Assembly: GCF_000372865.1 (NCBI RefSeq)
Contig: NZ_KB889965.1
Span: forward strand, 2,709,449 to 2,773,448
Length of the DNA stretch: 64,000 bases
Source of the DNA: Methylosarcina fibrata AML-C10
Lineage (GTDB): Bacteria; Pseudomonadota; Gammaproteobacteria; Methylococcales; Methylomonadaceae
Direction of reading: 5' to 3'
Under the pieces are notes generated by a model, which saw only the letters and a list, made by a program, of their open reading frames with translations, searched no databases and was not told where the DNA came from. The translations under genes were made by a program, and so were the position numbers. Positions 53,711-63,076 of the stretch are shown piece by piece. Position 1 is the first letter of the stretch; each line of letters opens with the position of its first letter.

Positions 53711-54922
53711 ATGCCTCTGTCAGATACCGCTTGTAAGAACGCAAAGCCCAAGGAAAAGCCTTATAAGTTAGCGGATGAAAAGGGAATGTTTCTCTTAATC
53801 AACCCCAACGGATCCAAATATTTCCGGCTGAAATACCGTTATAGCGGAAAGGAAAAACTTTTAGCTCTGGGGGTATATCCTGATACCAGTCTTAAATCAG
53901 CACGAGAAAAAAGGGATACGGCCCGTGAGCAAATCGCAAAAGGAATTGACCCCGGCATCACCCGAAAAATCGAAAAAGCCGGCAGCGCGGAAAACACGTT
54001 CTCAGCAGTAGCCCAGGAATTTATCGAAGCCAGCAAAAATCGCTGGAGCCAAAGCCACCGAGAACACATCGAACAATGTTTCGAACGAGACGTTTACCCG
54101 TGGCTAGGCAATCGGCTGTTAAAAGACTTATCGGCGGTCGAAGTTCTGACGGCTTTACGCCGAATCGTTGACCGTGGCGCACTCGAGACGGCTGCAAGAA
54201 CCAAACAGTTTATCGGGCAAGCTATCCGCTACGGGATTGCCACCGGCAGAGCTGAACGTGATGTAACAGCCGATTTACGAGGCGCCCTGCCCTCGCCAGT
54301 ACGAGGTCATTTCGCCGCAATCACCGAGCCTAAACCGCTTTCACAGCTATTACGAGATATTGACGCCTATAAAGGGAGCTTTGTCGTAAGAACGGCGCTA
54401 CAACTTCAGCCGCTGATATTTGCCCGGCCTGCTAACCTTGTAGCAGCAGAGTGGTCAGAGTTTGACCTTGATGCTGCCGAATGGCGTATTGCCGCCGACA
54501 AAATGAAAATGAAAGATGCACACATTGTTCCATTGAGCCGACAGGCAATTGCTTTATTGCGCGATATTTATCCATTAACCGGAAGCACAAAATACGTTTT
54601 TTCCAGCTATCAGGGAAAAACCGATTGCGAACCGCATATCAACCGTGAGGCGATTGGCGCGGCCTTGCGGCGCATGGATTATAAAGGCGAGCATACCGCA
54701 CACGGATTCCGGACCACCGCCAGCACCCTGCTCCATGAACAAGGTTTTCATTCCGATATGATCGAACGGCAGCTATCCCATGCCGAGCGTAATCGGGTCA
54801 AGGCCGCGTATAACCGAGCACAACATTTACCGGAACGCAGAATAATGATGCAGGCTTGGGCTGATTATTTAGACAACCTGAAAAAAGGCGCAGACATACT
54901 TCCATTAAAACAAACGGCATAG
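53711..54922 (+). CDS. P4-type tyrosine integrase
   Basis: About 403 residues. The N-terminal DUF4102 arm-binding domain is typical of P4-like integrases (LSDTACKNAKPKEKPYKLADEKG, LGVYPDTSLKSAREKRD). The catalytic domain shows the Arg (RPANLVAAEW), His-x-x-Arg (HGFRTTAS, about 340), and a C-terminal histidine with the tyrosine nucleophile in AAYNRAQHLPERR. The frame is open to 53642; ATG 53711 has GGAGA upstream. It should integrate the island at the adjacent tRNA-Ser 3' end. Confidence 0.93.
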   Translation: MPLSDTACKNAKPKEKPYKLADEKGMFLLINPNGSKYFRLKYRYSGKEKLLALGVYPDTSLKSAREKRDTAREQIAKGIDPGITRKIEKAGSAENTFSAVAQEFIEASKNRWSQSHREHIEQCFERDVYPWLGNRLLKDLSAVEVLTALRRIVDRGALETAARTKQFIGQAIRYGIATGRAERDVTADLRGALPSPVRGHFAAITEPKPLSQLLRDIDAYKGSFVVRTALQLQPLIFARPANLVAAEWSEFDLDAAEWRIAADKMKMKDAHIVPLSRQAIALLRDIYPLTGSTKYVFSSYQGKTDCEPHINREAIGAALRRMDYKGEHTAHGFRTTASTLLHEQGFHSDMIERQLSHAERNRVKAAYNRAQHLPERRIMMQAWADYLDNLKKGADILPLKQTA

Positions 54923-54949
54923 AAGAAACAACAGGAACCAATAATTAAT

Positions 54950-57478
54950 ATGACACCACTCAGGGAATTGCTGGACAGCTACCGCAAAGCTGCTATTACT
55001 GAACGCGAAAAAGGCACTTATTTTGAAGAACTGATTGTCTGTTATCTACGCAATGAAGCAGCCTATCGCGATCTTTACAGCGATGTTTGGACATATTCTC
55101 AGTGGGCCGATTTGCAAAATCTTGACAAGCGAGACACTGGCATCGATCTCGTTGCAAAAACCTCCGGTACCGGTGAGTATCACGCCATCCAATGTAAACT
55201 TTATGCAGAAAATTATCGGCTGCAAAAAAGTGATATCGACAGTTTTTTCACAGCCTCCGGTAAAAAACCTTTCACCCATCGCATCATTGTCAGCAGCACC
55301 ATTCATTGGAGTGAGCATGCCGAAGACGCACTCAGGGATCAACAGCCTCCGGTTAGTAAAATCGACCTATACGATCTCGAAAGTAGCCGAATTGATTGGA
55401 CTAAATATCAACCCAAGGCCGAGCCGGTATTTAAACCTAAAAAACAATTACGCGAACATCAGATTCAAGCCTTGAATGGTGCGAAGTACGGACTTCAACA
55501 AGCCGATCGCGGCAAGTTGATCATGGCCTGCGGAACCGGTAAAACCTTCACCAGCTTGAAAATTGCTGAAACCGTCGCCGGCGCGGGCAAAAGGGTATTA
55601 TTTTTGGTTCCAAGCTTATCTTTGCTTTCCCAAACCCTGACCGAATGGACGCAGGAAAGCGAAACTCCATTGCACAGTTTCGCCGTCTGTTCCGACAGCG
55701 ATGTTGGCAAGAAGCGCAAAAAATCCGACGACATGGTGCAAACTTTTACCCACGAACTGCGCTACCCAGCCACCACCGAACCGGCGCGCCTGGCTACGGA
55801 AATAGCCAAGCGTCACGATGCAACACACATGAGTGTGGTGTTCAGTACTTACCATTCAATTGAAGTCATCAGCCGCGCCCAGCACGACCATGCTTTGGCC
55901 GATTTCGACCTGATCATTTGCGACGAAGCGCACCGAACTACCGGCGCGACCTTCGGCGACGAGGATGAAAGCGCCTTCGTGAAGGTCCACGACGCCGGCT
56001 TCATCCGCACCGCCAAGCGCCTGTATATGACCGCAACTCCGCGTATCTATGGCGATGTCGCCAAAGCAAATGCCGAAAAAGATAACGTCGCGCTGTGTTC
56101 GATGGATGATGAAACCCTGTATGGCAATGAGCTCTTCATTATCACCTTTTCTGAAGCGGTCAAACGCCGCTTACTAGTCGATTACAAAGTGATTGTATTG
56201 GCCGTGGAAGAACAACACGTCAGCCGCCGCATCCAGAATCTGCTCAAAGACCCGGACAATCAGCTCAAGGTTGATGACGCAGCCAAGATCATCGGCTGCT
56301 GGAAAGCTCTGTCCAAGCAAGGATTAAGCGACGATTTAGCCGACGATGGGGCTGCCATGCAGCGCGCAGTCGCGTTCTGCCAGGTTATCGAAGTCTCGAA
56401 GGGTTCAAAAACCCACAAAGTCAGCTCCAAACAGATCGCCGGCATGTTTCAGGCGGTCGTATCCGCCTATCAGGAAAGTGAAACCGAGGAAGCCGTTTCT
56501 CAACTGATATGCGAAGCCGATCATGTCGACGGCAGCATGAACGCCAGCGAGAAAGAAGCCAAGCTGGAATGGCTCAAGGCCGAGCCGCCCGCCGATACCT
56601 GCCGCATCCTCAGCAACGTACGCTGTCTCTCTGAAGGTGTAGACGTCCCCGCGCTGGACGCGGTGTTGTTTCTGACTCCGCGCAATTCGCAGGTGGACGT
56701 GGTGCAATCGGTTGGCCGCGTGATGCGCAACTCGCCGAATAAAACGCGCGGTTATGTGATTTTACCGGTAGTGATTCCGGCAGGCGTTGAGCCGCACGAG
56801 GCGCTGAACGACAACAAAACCTATGCCGTGGTCTGGCAGGTGCTGCAAGCCTTGCGTTCGCATGACGACCGTTTCGACGCGATGGTCAATAAACTGGACC
56901 TGATCGGCAAGGATATTAGTAAGATGGAAGTCATCGCCATCACTGACAAAATTCAGAAAAAACAGCAAAAAACTAAGGGGACCAAGAACAAGGATGCAGG
57001 CAAAGGCGGCTACACAATCGGCAAACACGCGCAATCCTATAAACTCAATCAGCCGATTCAGGACGAACTTCAGTTCGAAATCGGCGAAATTGAACGCGCG
57101 ATCTATGCCAAGATGGTGCAAAAGGTCGGCAACCGCCATCACTGGGAAGACTGGGCCAACGACATCGCCAAAATCGCCCGCACCCATATCGACCGGATCA
57201 ACGGTATTCTAGAAAACAACGCCAATATTAAGGAACGCGAAGCCTTCCATGCCTTTGCTCAAGAACTGCGCGACGACCTGAACGATAGCATCAGCGATGC
57301 CGAAATCATCGAAATGCTGGCCCAGCACTTGATTACCAAACCGGTTTTTGATGCCCTGTTCCAAGGTTACAGCTTTGCCCAGCACAACCCCATGTCGCAA
57401 GCCATGCAAGGCGTGTTGGACGTGCTACAGGAACACCACTTAAGCAAAGAAGCCGACACCCTGCAAGCCTTCTACTAG
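54950..57478 (+). CDS. Type ISP restriction enzyme, nuclease-helicase half (truncated by IS630)
   Basis: The N-terminal 842 residues of a single-chain type ISP enzyme. An Mrr-like nuclease comes first (1-150: Glu26/27, Asp66 in GIDLVAK, Gln81-x-Lys83 in QCK). A superfamily 2 helicase follows, with Walker A ACGTGKT at 193-199, DEAH at 325-328, MTATPR at 360-365 and a QSVGRVMRN motif VI, then the helical coupler (about 690-842). The stop TAG at 57476-57478 is created by the junction with the IS630 element, so the methyltransferase and target-recognition parts are cut off. Without them the nuclease-motor should not find its site. It follows the integrase by 27 bp. Confidence 0.9.
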   Translation: MTPLRELLDSYRKAAITEREKGTYFEELIVCYLRNEAAYRDLYSDVWTYSQWADLQNLDKRDTGIDLVAKTSGTGEYHAIQCKLYAENYRLQKSDIDSFFTASGKKPFTHRIIVSSTIHWSEHAEDALRDQQPPVSKIDLYDLESSRIDWTKYQPKAEPVFKPKKQLREHQIQALNGAKYGLQQADRGKLIMACGTGKTFTSLKIAETVAGAGKRVLFLVPSLSLLSQTLTEWTQESETPLHSFAVCSDSDVGKKRKKSDDMVQTFTHELRYPATTEPARLATEIAKRHDATHMSVVFSTYHSIEVISRAQHDHALADFDLIICDEAHRTTGATFGDEDESAFVKVHDAGFIRTAKRLYMTATPRIYGDVAKANAEKDNVALCSMDDETLYGNELFIITFSEAVKRRLLVDYKVIVLAVEEQHVSRRIQNLLKDPDNQLKVDDAAKIIGCWKALSKQGLSDDLADDGAAMQRAVAFCQVIEVSKGSKTHKVSSKQIAGMFQAVVSAYQESETEEAVSQLICEADHVDGSMNASEKEAKLEWLKAEPPADTCRILSNVRCLSEGVDVPALDAVLFLTPRNSQVDVVQSVGRVMRNSPNKTRGYVILPVVIPAGVEPHEALNDNKTYAVVWQVLQALRSHDDRFDAMVNKLDLIGKDISKMEVIAITDKIQKKQQKTKGTKNKDAGKGGYTIGKHAQSYKLNQPIQDELQFEIGEIERAIYAKMVQKVGNRHHWEDWANDIAKIARTHIDRINGILENNANIKEREAFHAFAQELRDDLNDSISDAEIIEMLAQHLITKPVFDALFQGYSFAQHNPMSQAMQGVLDVLQEHHLSKEADTLQAFY

Positions 57479-57482
57479 TCAG

Positions 57483-58130
57483 TCACGAAGAAACACAAGG
57501 ATACAGGCGAGCCAGTTTACGTCGTGCCTGTTGCGTCGTAAATCGCCAATTGACGGGCGTCGCCTTGGTGTTGCGCGGTAGGATATTGGCTTCGACCTCA
57601 CGCCGGAGGCTCTCTGTGTCCGGTATCCGCTGTGATAAACACATGTTCGACAAGACGGCCAGTTCGATCTCAGCGATGTTTAGCCAACTGCCATGCTTGG
57701 GCGTGTAGTGGAACTCCAGCCGTCGCGCCAATTCACGGGCTTGCTCTGCTGGAAAGGCTTCATACAAAGACGCCATTTTATGGGTATTCAGATTGTCCAG
57801 CACCACCCGGATCACCGCCGCGTCCGGATAAAGTTCAGCGATATGCTTCATGCTGTGCGCGAATTCGATTTTGGTCCGCCGCGCGGTGATGTCCACCTGC
57901 CGAAAACCGCGTTTAGGTTCGCAGATCATCATCAAATCGCAGACGCCTTTCCGTTCATAGCCGGTGTCATAGCGGGCCGGTTGACCGGGCTCAGGCGGGA
58001 GAGGTTGGCGGACTTCCGCAATGAGTTGCTTCGGACTTTCGTCGAAACACACAACCGGGCGCAACGGATCGTAGGGTTCTTCATAAAGGTCCAGCACGTC
58101 TTCCATCGCCGCGACAAATTCAGCACTCAC
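57483..58130 (-). CDS. IS630 transposase, DDE catalytic half
   Basis: 215 residues holding the whole catalytic core: VVCFDES (first Asp), IRVVLDNLNTHK (second Asp), and HGSWLNIAEIE (Glu). It continues the upstream frame only after a shift at seven A. The nominal GTG start lies inside the natural protein, so it is probably made as a fusion by slippage or frameshifting. Confidence 0.9.
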   Translation of the reverse strand: MSAEFVAAMEDVLDLYEEPYDPLRPVVCFDESPKQLIAEVRQPLPPEPGQPARYDTGYERKGVCDLMMICEPKRGFRQVDITARRTKIEFAHSMKHIAELYPDAAVIRVVLDNLNTHKMASLYEAFPAEQARELARRLEFHYTPKHGSWLNIAEIELAVLSNMCLSQRIPDTESLRREVEANILPRNTKATPVNWRFTTQQARRKLARLYPCVSS

Positions 58131-58596
58131 CTCGGGAATGCACCACTCTTGCTTCTGCCAGGGTTTGAGAGTGTTTTTTTAAAAGCTGACGGATGGTTTC
58201 ATAGCTGCAACGGTCGGCATACGCTAATTCCACCACTTTGTCCGCCAACAACCGCAAGGTCCAGTGATCATGCCCTGTCGGCGCCTCACTACAAGCCAAG
58301 GCGATAATATGGGCGGCCTGCTTCTCCGTCAGTTTTGGGGCACGTCCTGGACGGGGGCGTTCTTTCAGGGCGGCTTCCGGGCCTTCTTCCACACACCGTT
58401 GGCGCGTCGTCAACACCATTGATTCCGAGACACCCAAAGCTTGGATAATGTCTTTATCCTGAATACCCGCTGCCGCTTTTAATAAAATTCGCGCGCGTGT
58501 CAGATGGCGTGCCGCGGCTTTTCCTTTGTTGATCATGGCTTCCAAGCCACGCTTTTCGTCTTCAGTCAGATTGACTTTGTATTTAAGAGCTGGCAT
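58120..58596 (-). CDS. IS630 transposase, helix-turn-helix half
   Basis: 158 residues with the paired helix-turn-helix DNA-binding region of IS630 transposases (LTRARILLKAAAGIQDKDII, ALGVSESMVLTTRQRC, PKLTEKQAAHIIALA). The last 20 residues are out of frame with the catalytic half. A shift within the A7 run (plus-strand T7 at 58174-58180) would give the usual NTLKPWQKQEWCIPE and fuse the two. Confidence 0.9.
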   Translation of the reverse strand: MPALKYKVNLTEDEKRGLEAMINKGKAAARHLTRARILLKAAAGIQDKDIIQALGVSESMVLTTRQRCVEEGPEAALKERPRPGRAPKLTEKQAAHIIALACSEAPTGHDHWTLRLLADKVVELAYADRCSYETIRQLLKKHSQTLAEARVVHSRGEC

Positions 58597-58671
58597 TGCT
58601 TGACCTCAATCAGTAACCATCAATGCCACTATAGAGTGACTTACAAGCCCAATATATCCTTTTGATTTAAA

Positions 58672-61068
58672 TTGACTGACTACTACGATAGTGTGAAACT
58701 CCGAGCCGAAGGCATAGACAACGCCGCCGGCAAACAGAAAATTGTCGTCGAACTATACGACAAATTTTTCCGCAACGCCTTCCCGAAAATGACCGAACGG
58801 CTGGGCATCGTTTACACGCCGGTCGAAGTGGTTGATTTCATCATTCACAGCGTCAACCATATCCTGCAAACCGAGTTCGGCCAGACATTGGGCAGTGAAG
58901 GCGTACACATCCTCGACCCATTCACCGGCACCGGCACCTTTATCACCCGTCTGCTGCAAAGCGGGCTGATCACCCCGGAACAACTGCCGTACAAATACCA
59001 GCATGAAATCCACGCGAACGAAATTGTACTGTTGGCTTATTACATCGCCGCGATCAACATCGAGGCGGTGTATCATGGCTTGGCCGGCGGCGACTACCAG
59101 CCGTTTCAGGGCATTTGCCTGACCGATACCTTCCAGCTTTACGAAAAGGAAGACATGGTCGATTCGATGCTGGAGCACAACAGCGCCCGGCGCAAGCGGC
59201 AGAAGAAACTCGATATTCGCGTCATTGTTGGGAATCCTCCGTATTCGATTGGACAAGGTAGCCAAAATGACAATAACCAGAACGTGGGGTATCCATATTT
59301 GGACAGCCGGATTACGGATACTTATACGGCAATCTCCAGTGCTACTTTAGCCAGAGGTCTTTACGACAATTATATCCGCGCTATCCGCTGGGCCAGCGAT
59401 CGCATCGGCAACAGCGGCGTGATTGGCTTTGTGACCAACGCCGGTTTTTTGGATGCCAACTCTGCCGATGGCTTGCGGCAATGTTTGGTCGAAGAATTTT
59501 CCAGCATTTATATTTTCCACTTACGCGGCAATCAGCGCACCTCTGGCGAATTATCACGCAAGGAAGGCGGCAAGATTTTCGGCGGCGGTAGCCGCGCCCC
59601 GATTGCCATTTCCCTATTGGTGAAAAATCCCAATGCCGCTCTGCATGGTCAGATTCACTTCCATGACATCGGTGATTACCTCAGCCGAGAAGACAAGCTG
59701 AAAATAATCAGTAAATTCGCCAGTATTGCCGGAATTAGCGAAGCGGGTGGTTGGCAAGTCATTATCCCTGACCAGCATGGTGACTGGCTTAAACAGCGCG
59801 ATGACCGCTTTGCTGATTACATAGTGCTAGGCGACAAGAAAGGAGACTCTGTTAAGTTATTTGATAATTTCTCACTTGGTGTTTCCACCAGTCGCGACGC
59901 CTGGGTATACAACGCCTCCAAAGTCGGCGTTGTGTCCAATATGAGCCGTATGATCAACTTTTACAACAGCGAAGTAGAACGTTTTAATCGGGAACATGCC
60001 AAATTAGACAAGAAAGTCCGCGAAACCAAAGTGGACAGCTTTATAAATAACGACCCGACGCAAATAAGTTGGTCAGTTAATTTAAAGCAGGAGTTGGCGA
60101 AAGACCGGCGTTATGAATTTGAGGCCGATTGTCTTGTCCTCAGCTTGTACCGCCCCTTTACTAAGCAATGGCTGTATTTCGATCGTCGTTTCAATGAAAG
60201 GGTGCTTCAAATGCCGCGAATCTTCCCGGATTCAACGAGTGAAAATCGGGTCATTATTTTTCATGGGCCAGGAGAGATACTTCCTTTCACGGTACTTATG
60301 TCAAATGTTGTACCGAACCTACACACGTTACATGGCGGTCAATGCTTTCCACTCTATTTATACGACGACCCGGAAGAAAGCTTCGAATCCACGCCACAAA
60401 ACACCGACATCTTCGCAGCCCCTGCCGAACAGGTGCGAAATCGCCGCGATGCCATTACCGATGAAGGATTAGCTCACTTCCAAGCCGCTTACCCCGGCGA
60501 AACGATCAACAAAGAAGACCTGTTCTATTACGTCTACGGCCTGCTGCATTCGTCGGATTACCGCGAACGCTACGCGGACAATCTGGCCAAGGAATTGCCG
60601 CGCATTCCCTACGTGAAAACCTCCGCCGACTTCTGGACTTTTTCGAAGGCCGGCCGCAACCTGGCCGACCTGCACCTGAACTACGAAACGGTCGAAAAAT
60701 ACCCGCTGCAGATCATCGCCCCGGCGCAACTGACCGATGCCGACTACCGCGTCGAAAAAATGCGCTACGGCAAAAACGGCAAGGACAAGGACCTGACCAC
60801 GCTGCACTACAACGCCAAAATCACCCTGACCGGCATCCCTCTGGAAGCCTACGACTATGTCGTGAACGGCAAGCCGGCGTTGGATTGGGTGGTCGAGCGC
60901 CAGTGCGTGAAGACCGACAAGGACAGCGGCATCGTCAACGACGCCAACGACTGGGCGATCGAAACGATGAATAACCCGCGTTATCCGCTGGAGCTGTTCC
61001 AGAGGGTGATCACGGTGAGTTTAGAGACGATGAAAATCGTTAATTCCTTGCCTACCTTAAATGTTTAA
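58672..61068 (+). CDS. Type ISP methyltransferase and specificity half
   Basis: The 3' half of the interrupted enzyme, open from inside the right end of IS630. The N6-adenine methyltransferase has motif I HILDPFTGTGTFI (about 79-91) and motif IV GNPPYS (187-192). The remaining part (about 300-798) includes the target-recognition domain and C-terminal helices. The only in-frame upstream initiator is a TTG within the IS end, with no Shine-Dalgarno, so expression as an independent methyltransferase is doubtful. Confidence 0.88.
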   Translation: MTDYYDSVKLRAEGIDNAAGKQKIVVELYDKFFRNAFPKMTERLGIVYTPVEVVDFIIHSVNHILQTEFGQTLGSEGVHILDPFTGTGTFITRLLQSGLITPEQLPYKYQHEIHANEIVLLAYYIAAINIEAVYHGLAGGDYQPFQGICLTDTFQLYEKEDMVDSMLEHNSARRKRQKKLDIRVIVGNPPYSIGQGSQNDNNQNVGYPYLDSRITDTYTAISSATLARGLYDNYIRAIRWASDRIGNSGVIGFVTNAGFLDANSADGLRQCLVEEFSSIYIFHLRGNQRTSGELSRKEGGKIFGGGSRAPIAISLLVKNPNAALHGQIHFHDIGDYLSREDKLKIISKFASIAGISEAGGWQVIIPDQHGDWLKQRDDRFADYIVLGDKKGDSVKLFDNFSLGVSTSRDAWVYNASKVGVVSNMSRMINFYNSEVERFNREHAKLDKKVRETKVDSFINNDPTQISWSVNLKQELAKDRRYEFEADCLVLSLYRPFTKQWLYFDRRFNERVLQMPRIFPDSTSENRVIIFHGPGEILPFTVLMSNVVPNLHTLHGGQCFPLYLYDDPEESFESTPQNTDIFAAPAEQVRNRRDAITDEGLAHFQAAYPGETINKEDLFYYVYGLLHSSDYRERYADNLAKELPRIPYVKTSADFWTFSKAGRNLADLHLNYETVEKYPLQIIAPAQLTDADYRVEKMRYGKNGKDKDLTTLHYNAKITLTGIPLEAYDYVVNGKPALDWVVERQCVKTDKDSGIVNDANDWAIETMNNPRYPLELFQRVITVSLETMKIVNSLPTLNV

Positions 61069-61121
61069 TTATACCCCTTACCCGAATTGCTCCTGATGAA
61101 TGATTTAAAGGACTCGTATTA

Positions 61122-62138
61122 ATGGAATCTGATACTCAATTTAAAGATTTTGATCTGCTGACTAGTAACGTCCCTTCCTTTCCATTTTCTTATATGCCCG
61201 ATATTGCATGGCGAGCCAGAGCATTATTGAAACCGTATTCCGCAGAACAAATTTCATGGGTAGCAGGATGGATCAATTCGGCCATAGATGAGTATTTTGA
61301 GACAGTCAAAAAAGAAGAAATTGAACGACTACGCCAGGAACTGATTCATCTAGAGAAATATAGAGATGAGGAATGGGATAAAGAAGAAGATGAAGAAGCG
61401 GAATATCAAAAGGTCCGTAAATTCTTTCTTTGGGAAGGAGATGAGCATGGTGAATGGGTTTTTAACACTGACTTAGATGATGAGCTGGATATACCCACAG
61501 CAGGAAGCATCAGCGAAGTTGATGTACTCAAAGAGTGCGAGGATTTTCTTAGTGAACTTGACGAAAACGAATTGCCCATCAGGAAACCGTTTGAGCATTT
61601 TGCTGTGCTGGCTTTGGGGCTTTTATCTAGTACGTTGAGTTGGCTCAACCAAATTGACGGTCCCAGCGACAAATCTTTTGACTCTATTGAAGATTATTTA
61701 ACCTCCTTCGGCATTGAACGCAAGCCAGTCAAATTTAGTGTTTCGATGGCGGGAGAGCATGCAATAAAGGCAATGGAAGCCGTTTGCCATGCTGAGCATT
61801 TACGAGAAGTTGAAGAACTTAAGCAAATACACTTTTTCGAACTGACTAAGAATCAGAATGATTATCAGAATGAGCTGGCTAGACTGCAAGAGGCGGAGCG
61901 CCGTAGAAATGCAGAAAAAGTAGCCCGTCTGAATGAATTAAAAAAGAAAAAAAGAGAAGATGCTAAAGATAAAGTAATCAAAGAGTGGTTGAAAGATACT
62001 AGTAGATTCCCAAGTGCTGACCAGGCTGGATCCTATTTCTCTGATTGGCTCGCAAATATCAACATTACATTTGTACCCAGAACTGTAGCTAACTGGATCC
62101 GTGAAGAAGCAAAAAAAAGAAACATTCGATTCAGATAA
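61122..62138 (+). CDS. Hypothetical coiled-coil protein of the island
   Basis: Not recognised. 338 residues, acidic in the middle (85-150), with a helix-rich charged coiled coil at about 225-290 (ELARLQEAERRRNAEKVARL, then a Lys/Arg run) and a C-terminal part FVPRTVANWIREEAKKRN that could be a small DNA-binding helix-turn-helix. AAGGA lies before the ATG. It is 53 bp after the restriction gene on the same strand and noticeably more AT-rich than the chromosome core. It may be an accessory of the restriction system or a phage-derived gene. Confidence 0.6.
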   Translation: MESDTQFKDFDLLTSNVPSFPFSYMPDIAWRARALLKPYSAEQISWVAGWINSAIDEYFETVKKEEIERLRQELIHLEKYRDEEWDKEEDEEAEYQKVRKFFLWEGDEHGEWVFNTDLDDELDIPTAGSISEVDVLKECEDFLSELDENELPIRKPFEHFAVLALGLLSSTLSWLNQIDGPSDKSFDSIEDYLTSFGIERKPVKFSVSMAGEHAIKAMEAVCHAEHLREVEELKQIHFFELTKNQNDYQNELARLQEAERRRNAEKVARLNELKKKKREDAKDKVIKEWLKDTSRFPSADQAGSYFSDWLANINITFVPRTVANWIREEAKKRNIRFR

Positions 62139-62266
62139 GCAGTCTCCGATCGGAAACTGTACGTTTTTCAGATGGGCTCCGTACGGACTCGATTCGTCAA
62201 GCCTTTTTTTACTTACTTAGGCATTGCAGGATATTACCGTCTTAACTTGGACGGAGAAAATCCTCA

Positions 62267-62485
62267 ATGCACAATCTGTTTGCTCATACCGCCTTTCTCA
62301 GGCTTGTTCAAATCGTCGGCGATCCCAAAGCCGAACCTCCAATTCCTGCCCTCATCCCAGTCAGCAAGTCAACATGGTGGCAAGGAGTCAAAGATGGCCG
62401 TTTTCCTAGACCCGTAAAACTTGGGCCACGCACCACCGCCTGGAAGACTGAGGATATCCTGGCTTTGATTAAAAGCATGGAGTAA
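62267..62485 (+). CDS. AlpA-family phage transcriptional regulator
   Basis: A 72-residue MerR-like helix-turn-helix protein of the AlpA type: FLRLVQIVGDPKAEPPIPAL, VSKSTWWQGVKDGRFPRPVK, then TAWKTEDILALIKSME. AlpA proteins activate excision or integrase genes in P4-like elements. GGAGA precedes the ATG. Its stop codon overlaps the ribosome-binding site of the next gene. Confidence 0.9.
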   Translation: MHNLFAHTAFLRLVQIVGDPKAEPPIPALIPVSKSTWWQGVKDGRFPRPVKLGPRTTAWKTEDILALIKSME

Positions 62486-62494
62486 GGAGGCGCC

Positions 62495-63076
62495 ATGGCT
62501 AATAACAAAAAGACCGCTGGGTTTAGTAATACTCATGCGGCCCATCTCCAAAAGAACAATGATTTTACCAGCACATCCTTTGGACTGATCGTTCACGGTG
62601 AAAGGAATCAGATTACCGTTGATAGCAGGACGATTGCAAAAGAATTTGCACGCGAACATAAAAGCGTTCTTCGTGCGATTGATAGTTTGATTTCTGACGG
62701 AACAATCTCACGGCACGAATTTGTGCCGCGAGATTACATTATTAGAGGTAAAAAATATCGTTGCTACGAACTTAATGAAGGAGGCTTCTTAAAATCTATG
62801 CCATTTATTGGTGGAAAAAAATCCCGAGAAGGCCAAAAGCGATTGGTAGATGAGTTTCTCGATTTGCGTCAAAAATTAGACAGGCAAGCCAAGGAGCGGG
62901 CGACCCCAGCATATCAGGTAGCAAGATTGTCTGGTAAAGATGCCAGAGCGATTTTAACAGACGCTATTCAGGATTTTGTCGAGTATGCCAAAGGACAAGG
63001 CAGCCGGAACGCAGCTCGATATTTTACAAATATAACCAATGCTGTCTACACGGCTTTGCTAATTAGTCGTCCCTGA
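62495..63076 (+). CDS. Rha-family phage regulator, probably 3'-truncated
   Basis: 193 residues. The pRha domain (about 45-130) is seen in TVDSRTIAKEFAREHKSVLRAIDSL and YRCYELNEGGF. A second domain (about 148-185) has GKDARAILTDAIQDFVEYAK and QGSRNAARYFTNITNAVYTALL. The protein stops abruptly after this, next to an IS5-type element, so the end is probably cut. A strong AAGGAGG (62484-62490) overlaps the alpA stop. Rha proteins interfere with phage growth or regulate prophages. Confidence 0.82.
   Translation: MANNKKTAGFSNTHAAHLQKNNDFTSTSFGLIVHGERNQITVDSRTIAKEFAREHKSVLRAIDSLISDGTISRHEFVPRDYIIRGKKYRCYELNEGGFLKSMPFIGGKKSREGQKRLVDEFLDLRQKLDRQAKERATPAYQVARLSGKDARAILTDAIQDFVEYAKGQGSRNAARYFTNITNAVYTALLISRP

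Larger units (their letters stand above)
57478..58680. mobile_element. IS630-family insertion sequence (1,203 bp)
   Basis: Terminal inverted repeats start GTCAGTCA at both ends and continue imperfectly for about 26 bp, with a shared AAGGATA block. The element is flanked by TA (57476-57477 and 58681-58682), the IS630/Tc1-mariner target duplication. It encodes a two-frame transposase on the minus strand. Confidence 0.93.
54950..61068 (+). pseudogene. Type ISP restriction-modification gene interrupted by IS630
   Basis: Removing 57478-58680 plus one copy of the TA duplication joins LQAFYY directly to YDSVKLRAEGI without a frame change. That gives one protein of about 1,640 residues, the size of LlaGI/LlaBIII-type single-polypeptide enzymes (nuclease, helicase, coupler, methyltransferase, specificity domain). 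Neither half shows other stops or frameshifts, so the insertion looks recent. Confidence 0.9.

Noticed and set aside
58672..58700. Outward promoter at the right end of IS630 driving the methyltransferase half
   Set aside because: A TTGACT is present at 58672-58677 but no acceptable -10 lies at the right distance.
60113..60472. Short plus-strand frame inside the type ISP methyltransferase half
   Set aside because: The main frame is continuous here with family-like sequence, so this is a shadow.
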